DNA of 64,000 nt from Liriodendron chinense (taxonomy: Eukaryota; Streptophyta; Magnoliopsida; Magnoliales; Magnoliaceae). Both the position numbers and the translations under genes were made by a program. The notes beneath the pieces were generated by a model, which made no database searches, was not told where the DNA came from, and saw nothing but the letters and a program-made list of their open reading frames with translations. The DNA lies in the NCBI GenBank assembly GCA_003013855.2, contig ML058408.1:3472001-3536000 (forward strand), given 5' to 3'. Shown in pieces: positions 34,394-46,520 of the stretch; the first letter of the stretch is position 1; each line of letters begins with the position of its first letter.

Positions 34394-35362
34394 TCATTCG
34401 CTATTGGTCTGATTGATGATAAGCTGTGAGTCTCCAAATACTCGTAGCTTCTTGACGCCCAAGATTATGGCTTCCCTTAAGCCGACGATGCATGCTTCGT
34501 ACTCTGCCATGTTGTTGGTGCACTCGAATGCTATGCGCCTTGAGATAGGAATAGGTACATCATCTGGAGAGTAGAGGATTGCTCCAATACCACTCCCTTT
34601 AGAATTTGCTGCACCGTCGAAGAATAACGTCCACTCATCTTTCTTCTTCTTTTCTTCGCCTTCGATAAGTAAGAGATCTTCATCAGGGAAGAATGTCTTG
34701 AGCGGTTGATAATCCAGGAGGGAGTGGGCGGCAAGATGATCTGCAAGAGCCTGCCCCTTGATTGCCTTCTGAGTGACATAGGTGATATCGAACTCAGACA
34801 GGAGTAGCTGCCATTTAGCTATCCTTCCAGTGAGTGCCGGTTTCTCGAACAGGTACTTGAGCAGATCCATGTGAGCGAGGAGGAGAATAGGGAATGCAAT
34901 CATGTATTGACGGAGTTGCTGAGTTGCCCAGACTAGGGCGAGGTAGGTCTTCTCGATCGGGGAATACCTGGTCTTGTAGTCGGTGAACTTTCGGCTCAAA
35001 TAATATATTGCTTGTTCCTTCTTCCCAGTATCGTCGTGCTGGCCGAGGACACAGCCAATGGCTTCTGCTGCTACCGAGATGTATAACAATAGTGGTCGTC
35101 CGGGAGTGGGTCGCACTAGAATTGGAGGATTCATGAGATATTTCTTGATGCGGTCGAAGGCGACTTGGCAATCATCATTCCATTCTTTTGAAACAGTTCT
35201 TTCGGAGGAGCTTGAATATGGGCTCACAGATAGGTGTGAGCTGTGCGATGAAGCGACTGATGTATTGAATTCTGCCGAGGAAGCCACGAATTTCTTTCTC
35301 TGTTCTAGGAGGGGGCATCTCGATGATTGCTCTGGTTTTGGTCTCGTCGACCTTGATGCCAT
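34394..35362 (-). pseudogene. Element C RNase H and second (archaeal-type) RNase H
   Basis: The first part is the RT connection and a degenerate gypsy RNase H (LLLYISVAAEAIGCVLGQ, SPIEKTYLALVWATQQLRQY, LLAHMDLLKYLFEKP). The second part is an extra RNase H of the archaeal type that marks the Tat lineage: DEWTLFFDGAANSKGSGIGA, CTNNMAEYEACIVGL, VFGDSQLIINQ, giving the D, E and D residues. It joins the RT by a frame change near 35186 and ends in a stop at 34394. The second RNase H is thought to supply the primer-removal activity that the first has lost (family knowledge). Confidence 0.88.
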
Positions 35363-36608
35363 CCTCGCTCACCATAAAGCCGAGGAGCTTACCTCCCATT
35401 GCACCGAAGACACATTTCTGAGGGTTGAGGCGGAGCTTGTACTTTTCTAATCTGTTGAATAACTTCTTCAGATCTTCAAAGTGTCCTTCAACTGTGCGAG
35501 ATTTGACAATCATATCGTCCACATATACTTCCAGCTCTTTGTTCATCATGTCATGGAATAGTGCTGTCATTGCTCGCTGATATGTTGCTCCTGCGTTCTT
35601 CAGACCGAACGGCATTACCCTGTAACAGAAAGTTCCCCAGGGAGTGATAAACGATGTCTTCTCGCGATCTTCGACGACCATCTTGATCTGATTGTATCCT
35701 GAGAACCCGTCCATGAATGAGAAGATCTTGTATCCAGCAGTGTTGTCGACCAGAGTGTCGATATGTGACAAAGGGAAGTCGTCTTTAGGACTGGCATTGT
35801 TGAGATCTCGGAAGTCAATGCACATTCGAACCTTGTCATCCTTCTTTGGTACTGGTACGATGTTAGCGAGCCAGTCAGGGTAGTTGGAGACTACTAAGAA
35901 TCCTGCATTGTACTGCTTGATGACTTCATCTCGGACTTTCAGAGCCCATTCTGGCTTCATTCTTCGAAGTTTTTGCTTCACTGGCTTCATATCTGCCTTG
36001 GTTAGCAGATGGTGTACAACGAGCTCTTCATCGAGCCCCGGCATGTCTTCATATGAGAACACGAAGTTGGACAATCTTGGAGCTAGGAACTCTATCATTT
36101 TCTGTTTCATCTCAGGTGGCAACGATTTTCCAATACGTACTTCCCTAGGGATCTCAGGTGTCCCCAAGTTTACTATCTCGAAATCATCGGCTACAACATT
36201 GGCTTTAGATTCAAACTTTTTTAGGAGATCCTCTAGTTCAGGAGCCAGATCATCATCTTCCTCATCCCGAGCTTCGTCCAGACCCATGAGCTCAAAGTCT
36301 AATTCGATGTTAAAATCATATGATTCGACTTTAAACTCATGCAACTCTTTAGACGGACATGGCACACTATTCAATGCAAGAAAAGAAATGTTTTTTGGTT
36401 TTTGAGATTTGTCTGAAATGGAAATGCTAGATGTTTTTGGCTTTTGAAAGTTTTCAATTTTTTTAGATTTTTGAAATTCACAGGACTTTGAACAAGCGGG
36501 CATTGCAGACCATGATTGATCCCAGCTTGTTCCAAAGTTCCGATCGTTGCTTAAACAGGCATTTTTTTTGGAAACCAGAGCCCTCAAATGGCTCTTTGGC
36601 TGATTCAA
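35175..36608 (-). pseudogene. Element C reverse transcriptase
   Basis: A 477-codon open frame. The first 110 codons are a Lys- and Glu/Asp-rich linker (ELMGLDEARDEEDDDLAPEL). Then come the Ogre-type entry VFSYEDMPGLDEELVVHHLL and RT blocks VPVPKKDDKVRMCIDFRDLN, FSFMDGFSGYNQI, FITPWGTFCYRVMPFGLKNA and EVYVDDMIVKS (catalytic YVDD). The thumb follows (RLNPQKCVFGAMGGKLLGF, RGFLGRIQYISRFI). The frame ends at 35175 by a shift just before the RNase H. All core motifs are intact. Confidence 0.92.
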
Positions 36609-37325
36609 AAGTTAGGGGAACGGATGACCACTCAGGACCTCACGCTTCCTCCCCTGAAGAGGTGGGGATTGATGATTCGGGCGAAGAATCACAGTCCGAC
36701 CCGATAACCATGATTTCTCGCTGGTCGGGTTCGAGATTTGAGTCGTACTCAGTCCCTCCCGGATCACTTACCTCGCATTGCAGTTCGTCTGGTTCCACAG
36801 TGAGACACATGTTTGGGATCTGGACATCGGACCAATCCAGGGCTTGCCATTTCCCTTTCTTGGTCCAATGAATGGGCTGCTTCTGTCCCTGGTTAATGAT
36901 TGATGATGTTGATTCTGCAGAGATGGGCAAGTCGTGCCCCTGGCTGGCTGGAATTGAAGTGAGCAGGTTGTGCCCCTGGTTGATTGATGCTGAAATGGGC
37001 AAGTTGTGCCCCTGGCTGGGAGCAGGTATCAGAGTAACCTGGTCCTGAAGCTACTGTATTTGACTTCCTTCTTCATCTTCATTATTTCCTTCTTCTTCTG
37101 GAGGCTTAGACGGTTCGAGAATCTGATCCCATCGAATGGGGGGCCACGTGGCCCAAACTAGGCTCATCGGGAGGCCTTTGTGTAGTGCAGTCGGTTGATT
37201 CCCTCCTGGGTTTTTACAAGGTTCTCCTGGCTTGACGAATTGGATGGGTGAGCACCGAAATTTCTTCCTTCTTTTGTCCATGAAGATTGCCCTGTACCCG
37301 AGTCCCCATTTGCGTTGGTTATATA
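36609..37325 (-). pseudogene. Element C spacer between protease and RT
   Basis: Broken minus frames: IYNQRKWGLGYRAIFMDKRR at the right (after a frame change near 37330), the acidic PEEEGNNEDEEGSQIQ, a stop at 37051, then QGHNLPIS-type octapeptide repeats (36905-37020) and an acidic Ser-rich tail with a stop at 36640. Ogre elements have a spliced intron between protease and RT (family knowledge). I could not identify its ends here. Confidence 0.6.
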
Positions 37326-38072
37326 TCAGCGGTATCTTTCTGGACTTGAATGGTTCTTCATTCGGTATCTGAGGCTCAGACGTTCTGCTGGTGAAAAGAC
37401 ACGGTCCACCCTTATCGGTTCCAGATTGGCGATAGAGTTTACAGTCTCGAATTCGAAACTATGAAACGGGATGTCTTCTTCAGAATGCTGGATATCGATG
37501 ACCGGGATGTCTGGTTCAGTGGCAGCAGCATTGGAAGGAATGATGAGCTCCTTCTCTGCATGGATAGAGATCACTTGATTTCCACAGATGTATTTCACTC
37601 GTTGATGTAGGGTTGATGGCACAGTCCCCACCTTGTGCAGCTAAGGTCGTCCAAGCAACATGTTGAAAGAAGCTGATATATCCAGGATTTGGAATGTGAT
37701 GGTGGAGATTTTCGGACCTATCTATACCTCTATGTCGACCCCCCCTTCTACTGATCGGCGGGTGTTGTCAAATGCTTTGACGCATATGGTGCTGGGTCGG
37801 AATGAAGAATGACTGATTCCCAAACGTTTCGCAGTCTTAAGTGGGTAGACGTTTAAGCTTGAGCCATTATCGATAAGGACCAGCGGGACACAGAGGTCTT
37901 TGTATCGTAAGGCTATGTTGAGGGATCGCCCATGATCGCGTCCTTCTGGTGGCAACTCATTATCAGTGAAGGTGATGGTATGTGGAGCCAGGAGTTGTCC
38001 AATCATCAATGCTATCATCTCTAGTGCCGTATCGGAGGAGACGTGGGTATCGCTCAAGGTTTTGGCAAACAT
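37326..38072 (-). pseudogene. Element C protease
   Basis: ALRYKDLCVPLVLIDNGSSLNVYP holds the retropepsin active site (DNGS in place of DTGS), followed by TAKRLGISHSSFRPSTICVK and FDNTRRSVEGGVDIEV. An in-frame stop at 37722 separates this from the usual FQILDISASFNMLLGRP, then a second stop, then KVGTVPSTLHQRVKYICGN, to the stop at 37326. The protease would cut the polyprotein inside particles. Confidence 0.88.
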
Positions 38073-38075
38073 TTC

Positions 38076-41000
38076 TCAGTGTATGCGAGACGTGCAGAGT
38101 AGCTCCCATACTGAGATTTGAGCAGGGATTGACTTGAGCTGAGTCGCCACATCGTATGCGGCCTCCTTTTTGTTGCCGAGGCCTGAGAGAGCGCCTTTGG
38201 GATCTCCTCTGTTTTGATTATCTCTTCTGATGCAACGCCCATTGGGATTCATATTCCCTACTTCTGCACATTCTGGATAGTGCCATGAGACCTCTTTATA
38301 GTTTTCCTCACCTTTGCCTTCTAGGACCACCGGTTCTTGCAACGGTGCTGGTGTGGGTACCAGATCTTCTTCGTACAGAACTTTTGCCTTGAGAACTACA
38401 TTGTTGCCTGTGCTGAAGGGGTAATGTCGAGGCTTGTCTTCATAGACCACATAAGGTTGCGGTCCTGGCTTGACCGTTCCTAGAGCAGGAGGCTCCCATG
38501 GAATGAATACTGGTCCTCTTGATATGGCAGGGGGTTTCTCTGTTCGTCCCAGCTGCCGTAGTGTGATTGACATGCCTCCAGGGTTTGCCCCTTGCAATAT
38601 GACTAGCTCAACTGGAGGAGCTCCTTCCAAGACAATGGGCTCTTGCTGCTGATGAGTATGGTTTCTCCATGGCGAATTGTATTGTTCCTGTGCTGAAATT
38701 GCCCCTTGCAAGATGACAGGTTCGTATATGGGCTCGATGTATGATTGTGCTCCTTCCAGAATGACTGGCTCCCAACATGAATGGCTGTAAGGTGCCCCTT
38801 GAACAACTGGCACATCATATGGAAGTGTTTCTTCGAGTACTACTGGCTCGGAGACTGAAGGAGGAAAGGGACTTGCCCCTTGCATGATCGGAGGAGGATT
38901 TGTTGGCCCATAAGTGTAGGCATGAATGGACTGAATAGGAGAGAAGAATCGATCGAGGCGCTCTCCTTCTTCTATGCTGTTGACGGTGGGGCCTCGAGAC
39001 GAACTGGGGTCCGTCTGATGCTGAGGCAGAGGATTCTGAAGGATGTTGGTGGAAGCTGCCGGAGGAGTTCCAGGGACCGAGATGATGATCTTGCGGTCAT
39101 TAATCAGATCTTGTATGGCATTCTTCAAAGTAAAGCATCGATCAGTGGTGTGGCCACGCCCTTGATGGTAGGCACAGTACTCATTTTCTCGGTAGTTCGG
39201 AGGCAGAGGATGAGGAGGAGGCCTGGGTGCCATTAGAGTGAGTAAACTGCTTCTGTACCAGCATAGTCATGACTTGACTAAGTGGTTGAGTGAGTGGAGT
39301 GAATTTCCTGAACTCCCTATAATTCTGCCTATTCTGGTATGAGTATTGACTGTTCCCTCTGAATTGCTGCTGTTGACGAGGTGGTTGTGGCTATGATTGA
39401 GGATTCGATTGCGGCTGATACCGCTGAGGTTGGTACTAAGCCTGATTCTGCTGATACTGTTGACGTCCCTGTGAGGGAGTATGTTGATTACCCTGAGCAG
39501 TGGTATTGATGTTGTTTACCTCTGTCGGGCAGGGAGGAGAACCGCTTCGGTTTCCATTCCCATATCTAATGGGTCTTCCCTCCACTTTGTTCCTCTTGAC
39601 TGGAGTGGCTTGATGAGGCCATGGGGAGATTGTCCTGGCACGGATTCCTGCTTCGACTTGCTCTCCAGCATGAATCAACTGTGAGAAATTCGCATATGGA
39701 TGCGAGATGAGATATCCAGATATGCCTGGATATGTTGAATGAACAATCATAGAGATTTGTTCTTCGTCGTCGATAGGTGTCCGCATTCTGGCTGCCATAG
39801 CTCGCCAACGTCCCACGTAGGCTGATAGTGTTTTATCACTCCTTTGCCTGAGAGCTGCGAGGTCGGCTCTTCTGGGTGCCATGTTGAGATTGTACGCGAA
39901 TCTGTCGATGAAAGCCTCGGAGAGTTGTTCCCACGTCCTAATGCGGTGGCAGTCCAATGAGGTGTACTAATCTAGGGCATTGCCCTTCAGAGATTTTTGG
40001 AACAAGCGAATGAGGGCCCCTTCATTTCCTGAGATTGCACTCAGCTCTCCACAGAAGGCCTTGAGATGTGCTGTGGGACAACCGTTGCCATCGTATCTTT
40101 TGAATTTTGGTACCTCAAAGTTTTGAGGTACTTAAGCATCTGGGAAAGGACACAAGTCTCTGAACTTGGTCGAAGGTAGGTCGATTCCTTGTTGTCGCTG
40201 AAGCTGATTTTGCAAGATCTGGAACTGCTCCCGCAACTCGTCCAGTCCTGAGTGATCCGTTCGAGCGACTGGTGCCTCTTGGAGTAAGGCACGTTCTTCT
40301 TCGGCATAGTGGTCAATGTCTTCGACCCTATGGGTTTGCTGAAAAGCAATCGCGGGTTGCTGCAATTGATTTGATGACTGAACTGGATTCTGATGAACTT
40401 GTGCTTGAAATGATTGTAACTGAACTGGAGACTGTACTGAAGGTTGAACTGGAACTTGCTGGAAATTAACTGGAGATTGCTGAATTGAAGATTACTGGAA
40501 ATTAACTGGAGTTTGCTGAATTAAAGATTGCTGAAAATTAACTGGAATCCCATCGGTGGGGATGTGCTGGAATTGAAAAGTGCTCCTATTTGCAGGAGGC
40601 TGAGATACTGAGAAGTGACCCCCTTGTTGGGTATTCGCCACTGTCCGCTGATTGATGTGAGCTTGACACTGACCACCATTGTGGGCATTCGCTAGTGCTG
40701 TCCCTGTTGCTGGAAATTGAATTGAAATCCCATCGGCGGGGATGTGCTGAAATTGAAAAGGGGTCCCATCGGCAGGGACATGCTGAGATTTACTGAGACT
40801 GTTGTTTGTAAGATTGACTGGAAGCTGAATGGAAGTTCCTGCGACAGGAGTGCTCTGAGACGGCCTTGTCGTCACGGGAAGGTATTGAGGAGGATGCCCC
40901 GTAGCGAAGGGCTGAGACGGCTGCTGTCGGTAGTCTTGGGCAGACTCCGATGGTTGTGCTTGATTTGAAATGGAGGCCGGAGGGACCCGGCATGGCTGCT

Positions 41001-41208
41001 GAGATTGCTGAACTGTGCCAACCTGATTGTTGGCTGCTGCGGTGGCTTGTGCTTGCATGAATTGCAAGAGCATTTCTTGCATTGCTCTCATTCCTTGTGC
41101 CAATTCTTGTATGATTGGCGTATTCTCAATTGGCTGTTGCGCTGGAGGTTGCGCTTCTGTCATCTCAAGAGCAGGGAAGAGATGAGTTTCTTCTTCGTGG
41201 TCGGACAT
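38076..41208 (-). pseudogene. Element C gag, Gln-rich, several stops
   Basis: ATG complementary to 41206-41208 (MSDHEEETHLFPALEMTEAQ). A long Gln/Pro-rich N-terminal part follows with repeats such as QHIPADGISIQF, a stop at 40492, and a coiled stretch ELREQFQILQNQLQRQQGI (40132-40365). The Gag core is LDCHRIRTWEQLSEAFIDRF and TLSAYVGRWRAMAARMRTP (39436-39957). After two more stops comes the Tat-type Cys/His motif CAYHQGRGHTTDRC near 39124-39180, then a Pro-rich segment in which VILQGA/VILEGA recurs (38300-38900). At least five in-frame stops. Tat Gag proteins are long in this lineage, so the 1040 codons are not unusual. Confidence 0.88.
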
Positions 41209-41442
41209 GGCTTGCTGTGCTCGAGTGCGGATTATGCTGCGGAAGGGAAGTTGTTTCCGAACACGTTGAGCCCGAGGAGGCGCAATGGTGAGGACTATAC
41301 TCTACTCTTTTTGAGTTTTGGGATTTTTTCATTTTTTTTTGGTAGAATGCTATGCAGATGAGATTGTATGAGGACTAATGACTTTCAAGTTTAGGAATGA
41401 TTCTATTTTTCAAGTCGGATCACGACTAGTGGGACTAGCATA

Positions 41443-41460
41443 TCCCCAGCAGAGTCGCCA
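41443..41460 (-). other. Element C primer-binding site (tRNA-Arg type)
   Basis: The minus strand reads TGGCGACTCTGCTGGGGA, three bases inside the right LTR. The plus strand, TCCCCAGCAGAGTCGCCA, has the form of the 3' end of a plant arginine tRNA with CCA added, which is the primer reported for Ogre elements. Confidence 0.88.
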
Positions 41461-41463
41461 TTC

Positions 41464-42132
41464 TGTGGACCCTCGCCGTTCCGCACTCCCACACGACGTC
41501 CTCCTCCCTTTCCTTTCGGAAAAGGAAGAAGAAGAGGTGCGTGCGTGCGAATCGCCGTTTGTGCCACTAGCTTGCCTCATTCTTGAGGGCTTTATTTGGT
41601 TGTCGTGTTAAGATGGATGTGTTTAAATAAGTTTATATAAGATCAGAGTCGCCACTACCAGTTACTTCGAATCTACAGTCGGCTAGACCCCGTAGAAATG
41701 TTAGAGAAGGGGATCCGAAGATTCCTTCCTCTAAAATGACTCCTTTTGATCCGTGGCCAGAAATTCGAGGTAAGGGATCACGGTTACAGGGTGGGAAGAG
41801 GTTAAGCACCCCACACACTGTCCGTACTGAAGTACGGTCTCTACTTCACAGAATCGAACTAATACTTGAAAGTCTGATTTAATCCTCGTATATTCTCATA
41901 GATGACATGATGCATGAATGCAGGTCTGAACAGTAAGAGTTTCTGATGGGCAGGTTTCCATTAACAGGCAAGCCCAGAGCATACGCTCGAACTGACAGGT
42001 ACTTTATGCGAGATGCATGCTGTGTGTTTGAATAATCAAGGTGCTTATAGTGACTAATGTATGAATGCAGGTCTGAACAGTAAGAGTTTCTGATGGGCAG
42101 GTTTCCATTAACAGGCAAGCCCAGAGCATACG
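41464..42132 (-). repeat. Element C 5' LTR, part next to the internal region
   Basis: Matches 9072-9742 of the left LTR from TGTGGACCCTCGCCG up to GCCCAGAGCATACG, then stops dead at the inversion breakpoint 42132/42133. The missing remainder is at 42674-43571 in reverse. Confidence 0.95.
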
Positions 42133-42673
42133 TGTCTTCCATCTTTTATTATCAAGTACCGGCATAACATCCAAAATGGCATCCATCTCTCATATCGTGT
42201 CATCATCAATCTCATGAGAGTGGGCCAAACATGCCTCCAAAGGATCGAAATAAAATGTCAATGAGGATGTATCTTCCACGAATGATTCAATTAGATTTAT
42301 TTTATGGACCTCGTCATCAACTTCCCATGGTTGTTTGCATAAATAAAAAATATTCAGCTCGAGTGTCATATTTTCAAAGGACATTTGCACAAGCCCGTTT
42401 CTACAATTGATAATTGCATTTGAAGTAGCTAGAAAAGGGCAGCCTAATATGACAGGAATTTGAGCACCGATACCTATCACGGGATGTGTATCCAAGACAA
42501 TAAAATCCACTAGATAGTAGAATTTATCGACTTGGACCAAGACATCCTCAATCACCCCCATCGGTATACGAATAGATCTATCAACAAGTTGGAGTGTGGT
42601 TTTGGTGGGTTTCAATTCACCTAACCCAAGTTGTTCATAGATCGAGTATGGGATGAGGTTAACACTTGCCCCT
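42133..42673 (-). pseudogene. Element A protease, right fragment (inverted)
   Basis: Minus frame: GASVNLIPYSIYEQLGLGEL, TTLQLVDRSIRIPMGVIEDV, QIPVILGCPFLATSNAIINC, continuing to HEIDDDTI and, after a TGA, MPVLDNKRWKT. It aligns residue for residue with element B's protease (GASVNLIPYSVYEQLGLGEL). It follows directly from the left fragment ending at 9071. Confidence 0.95.
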
Positions 42674-43571
42674 TGTAGACACCCCACCATCGGCTACACT
42701 GTTGGTAGAGATAGTTGGATGAGTGGAGGACCATACCCCCAAATCCCATGTCTAAACTCAGCCAAACTCACCCTTGTAAGCCCCAATCCATAGCCCAACT
42801 CAAGCCCGAACCCAGTCAACTCGCCCCTAAACATCAGCCTGAAAAACTCCCCATAAGAAAAGCCAGTAAAAAAATCTTTAAAAAGTCAAACTCACTAAGT
42901 CAACCTGCTAGTCAACCTGCTGAGTCAACCCGTCGAGTCAAATCACCGAGTCAACCCGCTGAGTTAACTCGTCGAGTCAAATCACCGAGTCAACCCGCCG
43001 AGTCAACCCACTGAGTCAAATCACCGAGTCGACCCGCTGAGTCAACCCACCGAGTCAACCCATTGAGTCTAAACAGCAGCCCCGAGACATGTCCGTACCA
43101 TGCGCTGGAACCCGAGGAGCGTCCGGCCCCCTGAGGGCAGCCCAAAAATATTTACGGGTTCTGCCACTGCCCGCTGCTATAAATACCCCCCGCCCCTTCT
43201 CATTTCAACATCCCATCCAATCCAACCCAAGCCGATCGTCCGAAGCCAGCCCGAGTGCACTCCACTTCACCACCCTTTAGTCCATTCCTCTACCAAGGAG
43301 AGCCCGAGTGAGGGAGTGAGGAGAGCCTAGCCCTGGTCCAGCCCAGCCTGACCACTGGTCCAAGTCTCCCAAGCCATCCAAGTCTTGATCCAGCCACTCG
43401 AAGCCAATCCTTGCGACACCTCCGTCCATCCAGCTACTTTTTTACCAACATCATCTCATTTGCATCTAGCATAAGTGCAACATTTCCTTTTCTTCCAACC
43501 CCCCTGCTTCACTGTAAGCACTTTGATTATTCAAACACACGACATGCATCCCGCATAAAGCACCTGTCAGT
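42674..43571 (+). repeat. Element C 5' LTR, outer part (inverted)
   Basis: Reads TGTAGACACCCCACCATCGG on the plus strand, the start of the LTR, through the 13-bp minisatellite (about 42890-43075) and a TATA box TATAAATA at 43178-43185, to CACCTGTCAGT at 43571. Together with 41464-42132 it totals 1567 bp, the length of the left LTR within 10 bp. Confidence 0.95.
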
Positions 43572-46520
43572 GCCCTTAAACGAGAATAAGCCTCTTCCAT
43601 CTAATATCAAGCACTGAAACTCAACCTAAAACCATTACCCACTGATTTGAAATATGTTTATTTAGGTTGAGATGAGACGTATCTGGTGGTGATTTCTTCC
43701 CACTTGGATGAGGAACAAGAGAGTAGGCTAATAGCTACTCTAATAGTGCATAAGAGCGTCATTGGATGGTCAATTCCGGATCTCAAAGGCATAGACCCAC
43801 TGATTTGTACTCATCGCATATACTTTGAAGAAAATGCGAAGACATCTAGGCAACCACAAAGATGCCTCAATCCAAACATGAAGGAGGTGGTTAAGGTCGA
43901 GGTGTTGAAACTATTGGATGTGGGTATCATCTACCCAATATCCGATAGTCAATGGGTGAGTCCAACTCAAGTGGTACCCAAGAAATTCGGCATAACCATT
44001 ATAGCCAATGCCAACAATGAACTCGTGCCAACCAGAGTTACTACTAGTTGGAGAATGTGCATTGACTACATGAAGCTAAACACAGTCATGAGGAAAGACC
44101 ACTTCCCCTTACCATTTGTTGATCAAATTTTAAAAAGGTTAGCAGGTCATTCCCATTTTTGCATCCTTGATGGGTATTCAGGGTATAACCAAATAGAGAT
44201 TGCCCAAGAAGACCAAGAGAAGACAACTTTCACATGTCCATTTGGCACTTTTGCCTATCGAAGGATGCCGTTTGGACTATGCAATGCCCATGCCACTTTT
44301 CAGCGTTGTATGTTGAGTATTTTTTCTGATATGATGGGGACGATTTTCGAAGTCTTCATGGACGATTTCTTAGTATTTGGTTGTAACTTTGATGAGTGCC
44401 TTATTATGCACTTAAAAATTATTTTGAAAAGACGTGAAGAAAAGAACCTCGTGTTGAATTGGGAGAAATGTCACTTCATGGCTCAAAAGGGAATAGTCCT
44501 CGGTCACATCATCTCACAAATGCAATTGAGGTGGACAAGCTAAAATCGATCTTATCTCTAACCTTCCACCACCCAAGAGCGAACGAGATGTGCGGTCTTT
44601 TTTGGGACATGCCGGATTCTATAGACGCTTCATAAAGGACTTTAGTTCACTCTCTCGTCCCTTATGTAACCTCCTTCAAAAGGAAAACTCATTCGAGTGG
44701 AATGAAGATTGTCAAAATGCCTTTGACAAGCTTAAAGGTATGTTGACATATGCTCCCATAATACAACCACCTGATTGGAGCCTTCCTTTTGAAATTATGT
44801 GTGATGTGAGCGACTACGCTATTGGGGCTGTGTTAGGCCAGAGAAAAGAGAAAAAGCCATGCGTCATCTACTATGCAAGTAGAACCTTAAACTCGGCTCA
44901 AGTAAACTACACTACTATAGAAAAAGAACTTTTAGCCATAGTTTTTGCTTTAGACAAGTTTAGTTCCTACTTGATCAGATCCAAGATCATCATATTCACC
45001 GACCATGCCACGCTTAAGTACCTTCTCTCTAAGAAGGATGCTAAGCAGCGCTTGTTAAGAAGGATCCTCTTACTCCAAGAATTTGACATCGAAATATGTG
45101 ATAAGAAAGGAGTGGAAAACATCGTGACTGACCATCTCTCCAGACTTGTTCTCATTAATTTTCCTGAGATCACCGCAATCAATGACATGTTCCTTGATGA
45201 ACAACTATTTCAAGTCTCCCAATTGCCATGGTATGCAGACATTGCTAACTATCTTATTACAGGTACAATTCCAACACATTGGAATAACAAGATAAGGATA
45301 AGTTCTTCAATGAGGTGAGGAAATTCTTGTGGGACGACCCATATTTATTCAAGTATTGTCCCGATCAAATTATCAGGAGATGCGTGTCGGATGATGAGAA
45401 ACACATTATTATCTCCTTTTGTCATTCACAGGCTTGTGGTGGTCACTTTTCGGCTAAGAAGACCACAACCAAAATTATGCAATGTGGGTTTTATTAGCCC
45501 ACCATGTTCAAGGATACTCATGAGTTTTGCAAAACGTGCGAGCCTTGTCAGAAATTAGGAGGAATAACCCATAGAAATATGATTCCACTCAATTGCATCT
45601 TACCAATTGAAGTTTTTGATTGTTGGGGCATCGATTTCATGGGTCCATTCCCATATTCTTTTAGAAACTTATATATTTTACTTACCGTCGATTATGTTTC
45701 AAAATGGGTCGAGGCTGATTTCATGCCGGAACAATGACCATAAAACAGTTATCCGTTTCTTAAAAGAAAACAACTTTTCCCAATTTGGGACGCCTCGAGT
45801 CATTATAAGTGATGGCGGGTCTCACTTTTGTAACCACCCATTTGAAGCCTTAATGAAAAAATATGGCGTAAACCACAAAGTGAGTACTCCCTATCATCCA
45901 CAAACAAGTGGACAAGTCGAGATATCCAACAGGGAGATTAAACATATTTTGGAGAAAACAGTGAACCCCAACCGCAAAGATTGGTCGGTTCGACTTACCA
46001 ATGCGTTATGGGCTTGCCGTACGGCTTTCAAGACCCTCATTGGAATGTCTCCCTATAGACTTGTCTATGGGAAAGCTTGTCACTTACCTGTGGAGTTGGA
46101 ACATAGGGCATATTGGGCAATAAAGAAAATTTTGATTCTGACAAAGCAAGCTCATTGCGCAAGCTTCAATTGAATGAACTTGCGGAACTCCGGAACAAAA
46201 AATATGAAAATGCGAGAATTTACAAGGACAAGATGAACGTATTCCATGATAAAAACATCCTTCGTAAGAATTTCATGATTAATCAAAAGGTCCTTATGTA
46301 CAATTCTCGGTTACATTTATTTCTGGAAAAATTGAGGTCTCGATGGACCAGTCCCTTCATTGTGAAAACTGTTTATCCATATAGGACTGTCGAGTTGTTG
46401 AATCCAAGGAACGGTAACATTTTTAAAGCGAATGGTCAATGATTAAAACCGTTCTTTGATAATTTTCCTTCAGAAGGTATGTCCATACCTCTGACTGATC
46501 CTGTGTATCAGGATATTTGA
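43572..46520 (+). pseudogene. Element A RT, RNase H and integrase, broken
   Basis: TGA at 43668-43670. Then RT (43686-44543): VGIIYPISDSQWVSPTQVVP, ILDGYSGYNQIEIA, FAYRRMPFGLCNA and EVFMDDFLVFG. A frame change near 44543 leads to RSFLGHAGFYRRFIKDFSSL and RNase H (CDVSDYAIGAVLGQ, EKELLAIVFALDKF) to 45318. Integrase: the His/Cys motif FCHSQACGGHFSAKK and CKTCEPCQ, with TAG at 45495-45497 where B has Trp; FDCWGIDFMGPFP; a frame change near 45730; IISDGGSHF; GQVEISNREI; a frame change near 46125; SRWTSPFIV; TGA at 46440-46442; final stop at 46520. RT and integrase catalytic residues are all still present, unlike in C. Confidence 0.92.

Larger units (their letters stand above)
9072..43571 (-). mobile_element. 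Element C: giant Ogre/Tat-like Ty3/gypsy element
   Basis: Minus-strand element. Its 5' LTR is at the right (41464-42132 plus 42674-43571, split by an inversion) and its 3' LTR at the left (9072-10628). The 5-bp duplication agggg is at 9067-9071 and, inverted, at 42669-42673. Subtracting B, the MITE, their duplicated target sites and the A fragment, C is about 23.8 kb, the size known for Ogre elements. Order on the minus strand: Gln-rich gag, protease, long acidic spacer, RT, RNase H plus a second archaeal-type RNase H, integrase, then a very long 3' region with two antisense genes. An Arg-tRNA-type PBS and YVDDM RT wording fit Ogre/Tat. Confidence 0.9.
42133..43571. other. 1.44-kb inversion spanning C's LTR and A's protease
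   Basis: Everything in this block is backwards relative to its surroundings. It contains A's protease (minus, 42133-42673) and the outer part of C's LTR (42674-43571). Flipping it joins ...GAGCATACG to ACTGACAGGTGC of the LTR (about 5 bp, CTCGA, missing relative to the left LTR). It also joins A's protease (..DNKRWKT) to its continuation (NENKPLPSNIKH) at 43572. The C/A junction with its agggg duplication is intact inside the block, so the inversion came after C's insertion. Confidence 0.95.

Noticed and set aside
36609..37325. Ogre-type intron between protease and RT in C
   Set aside because: Expected from the family, but the stretch still shows coding remnants and I could not choose a supported donor and acceptor.
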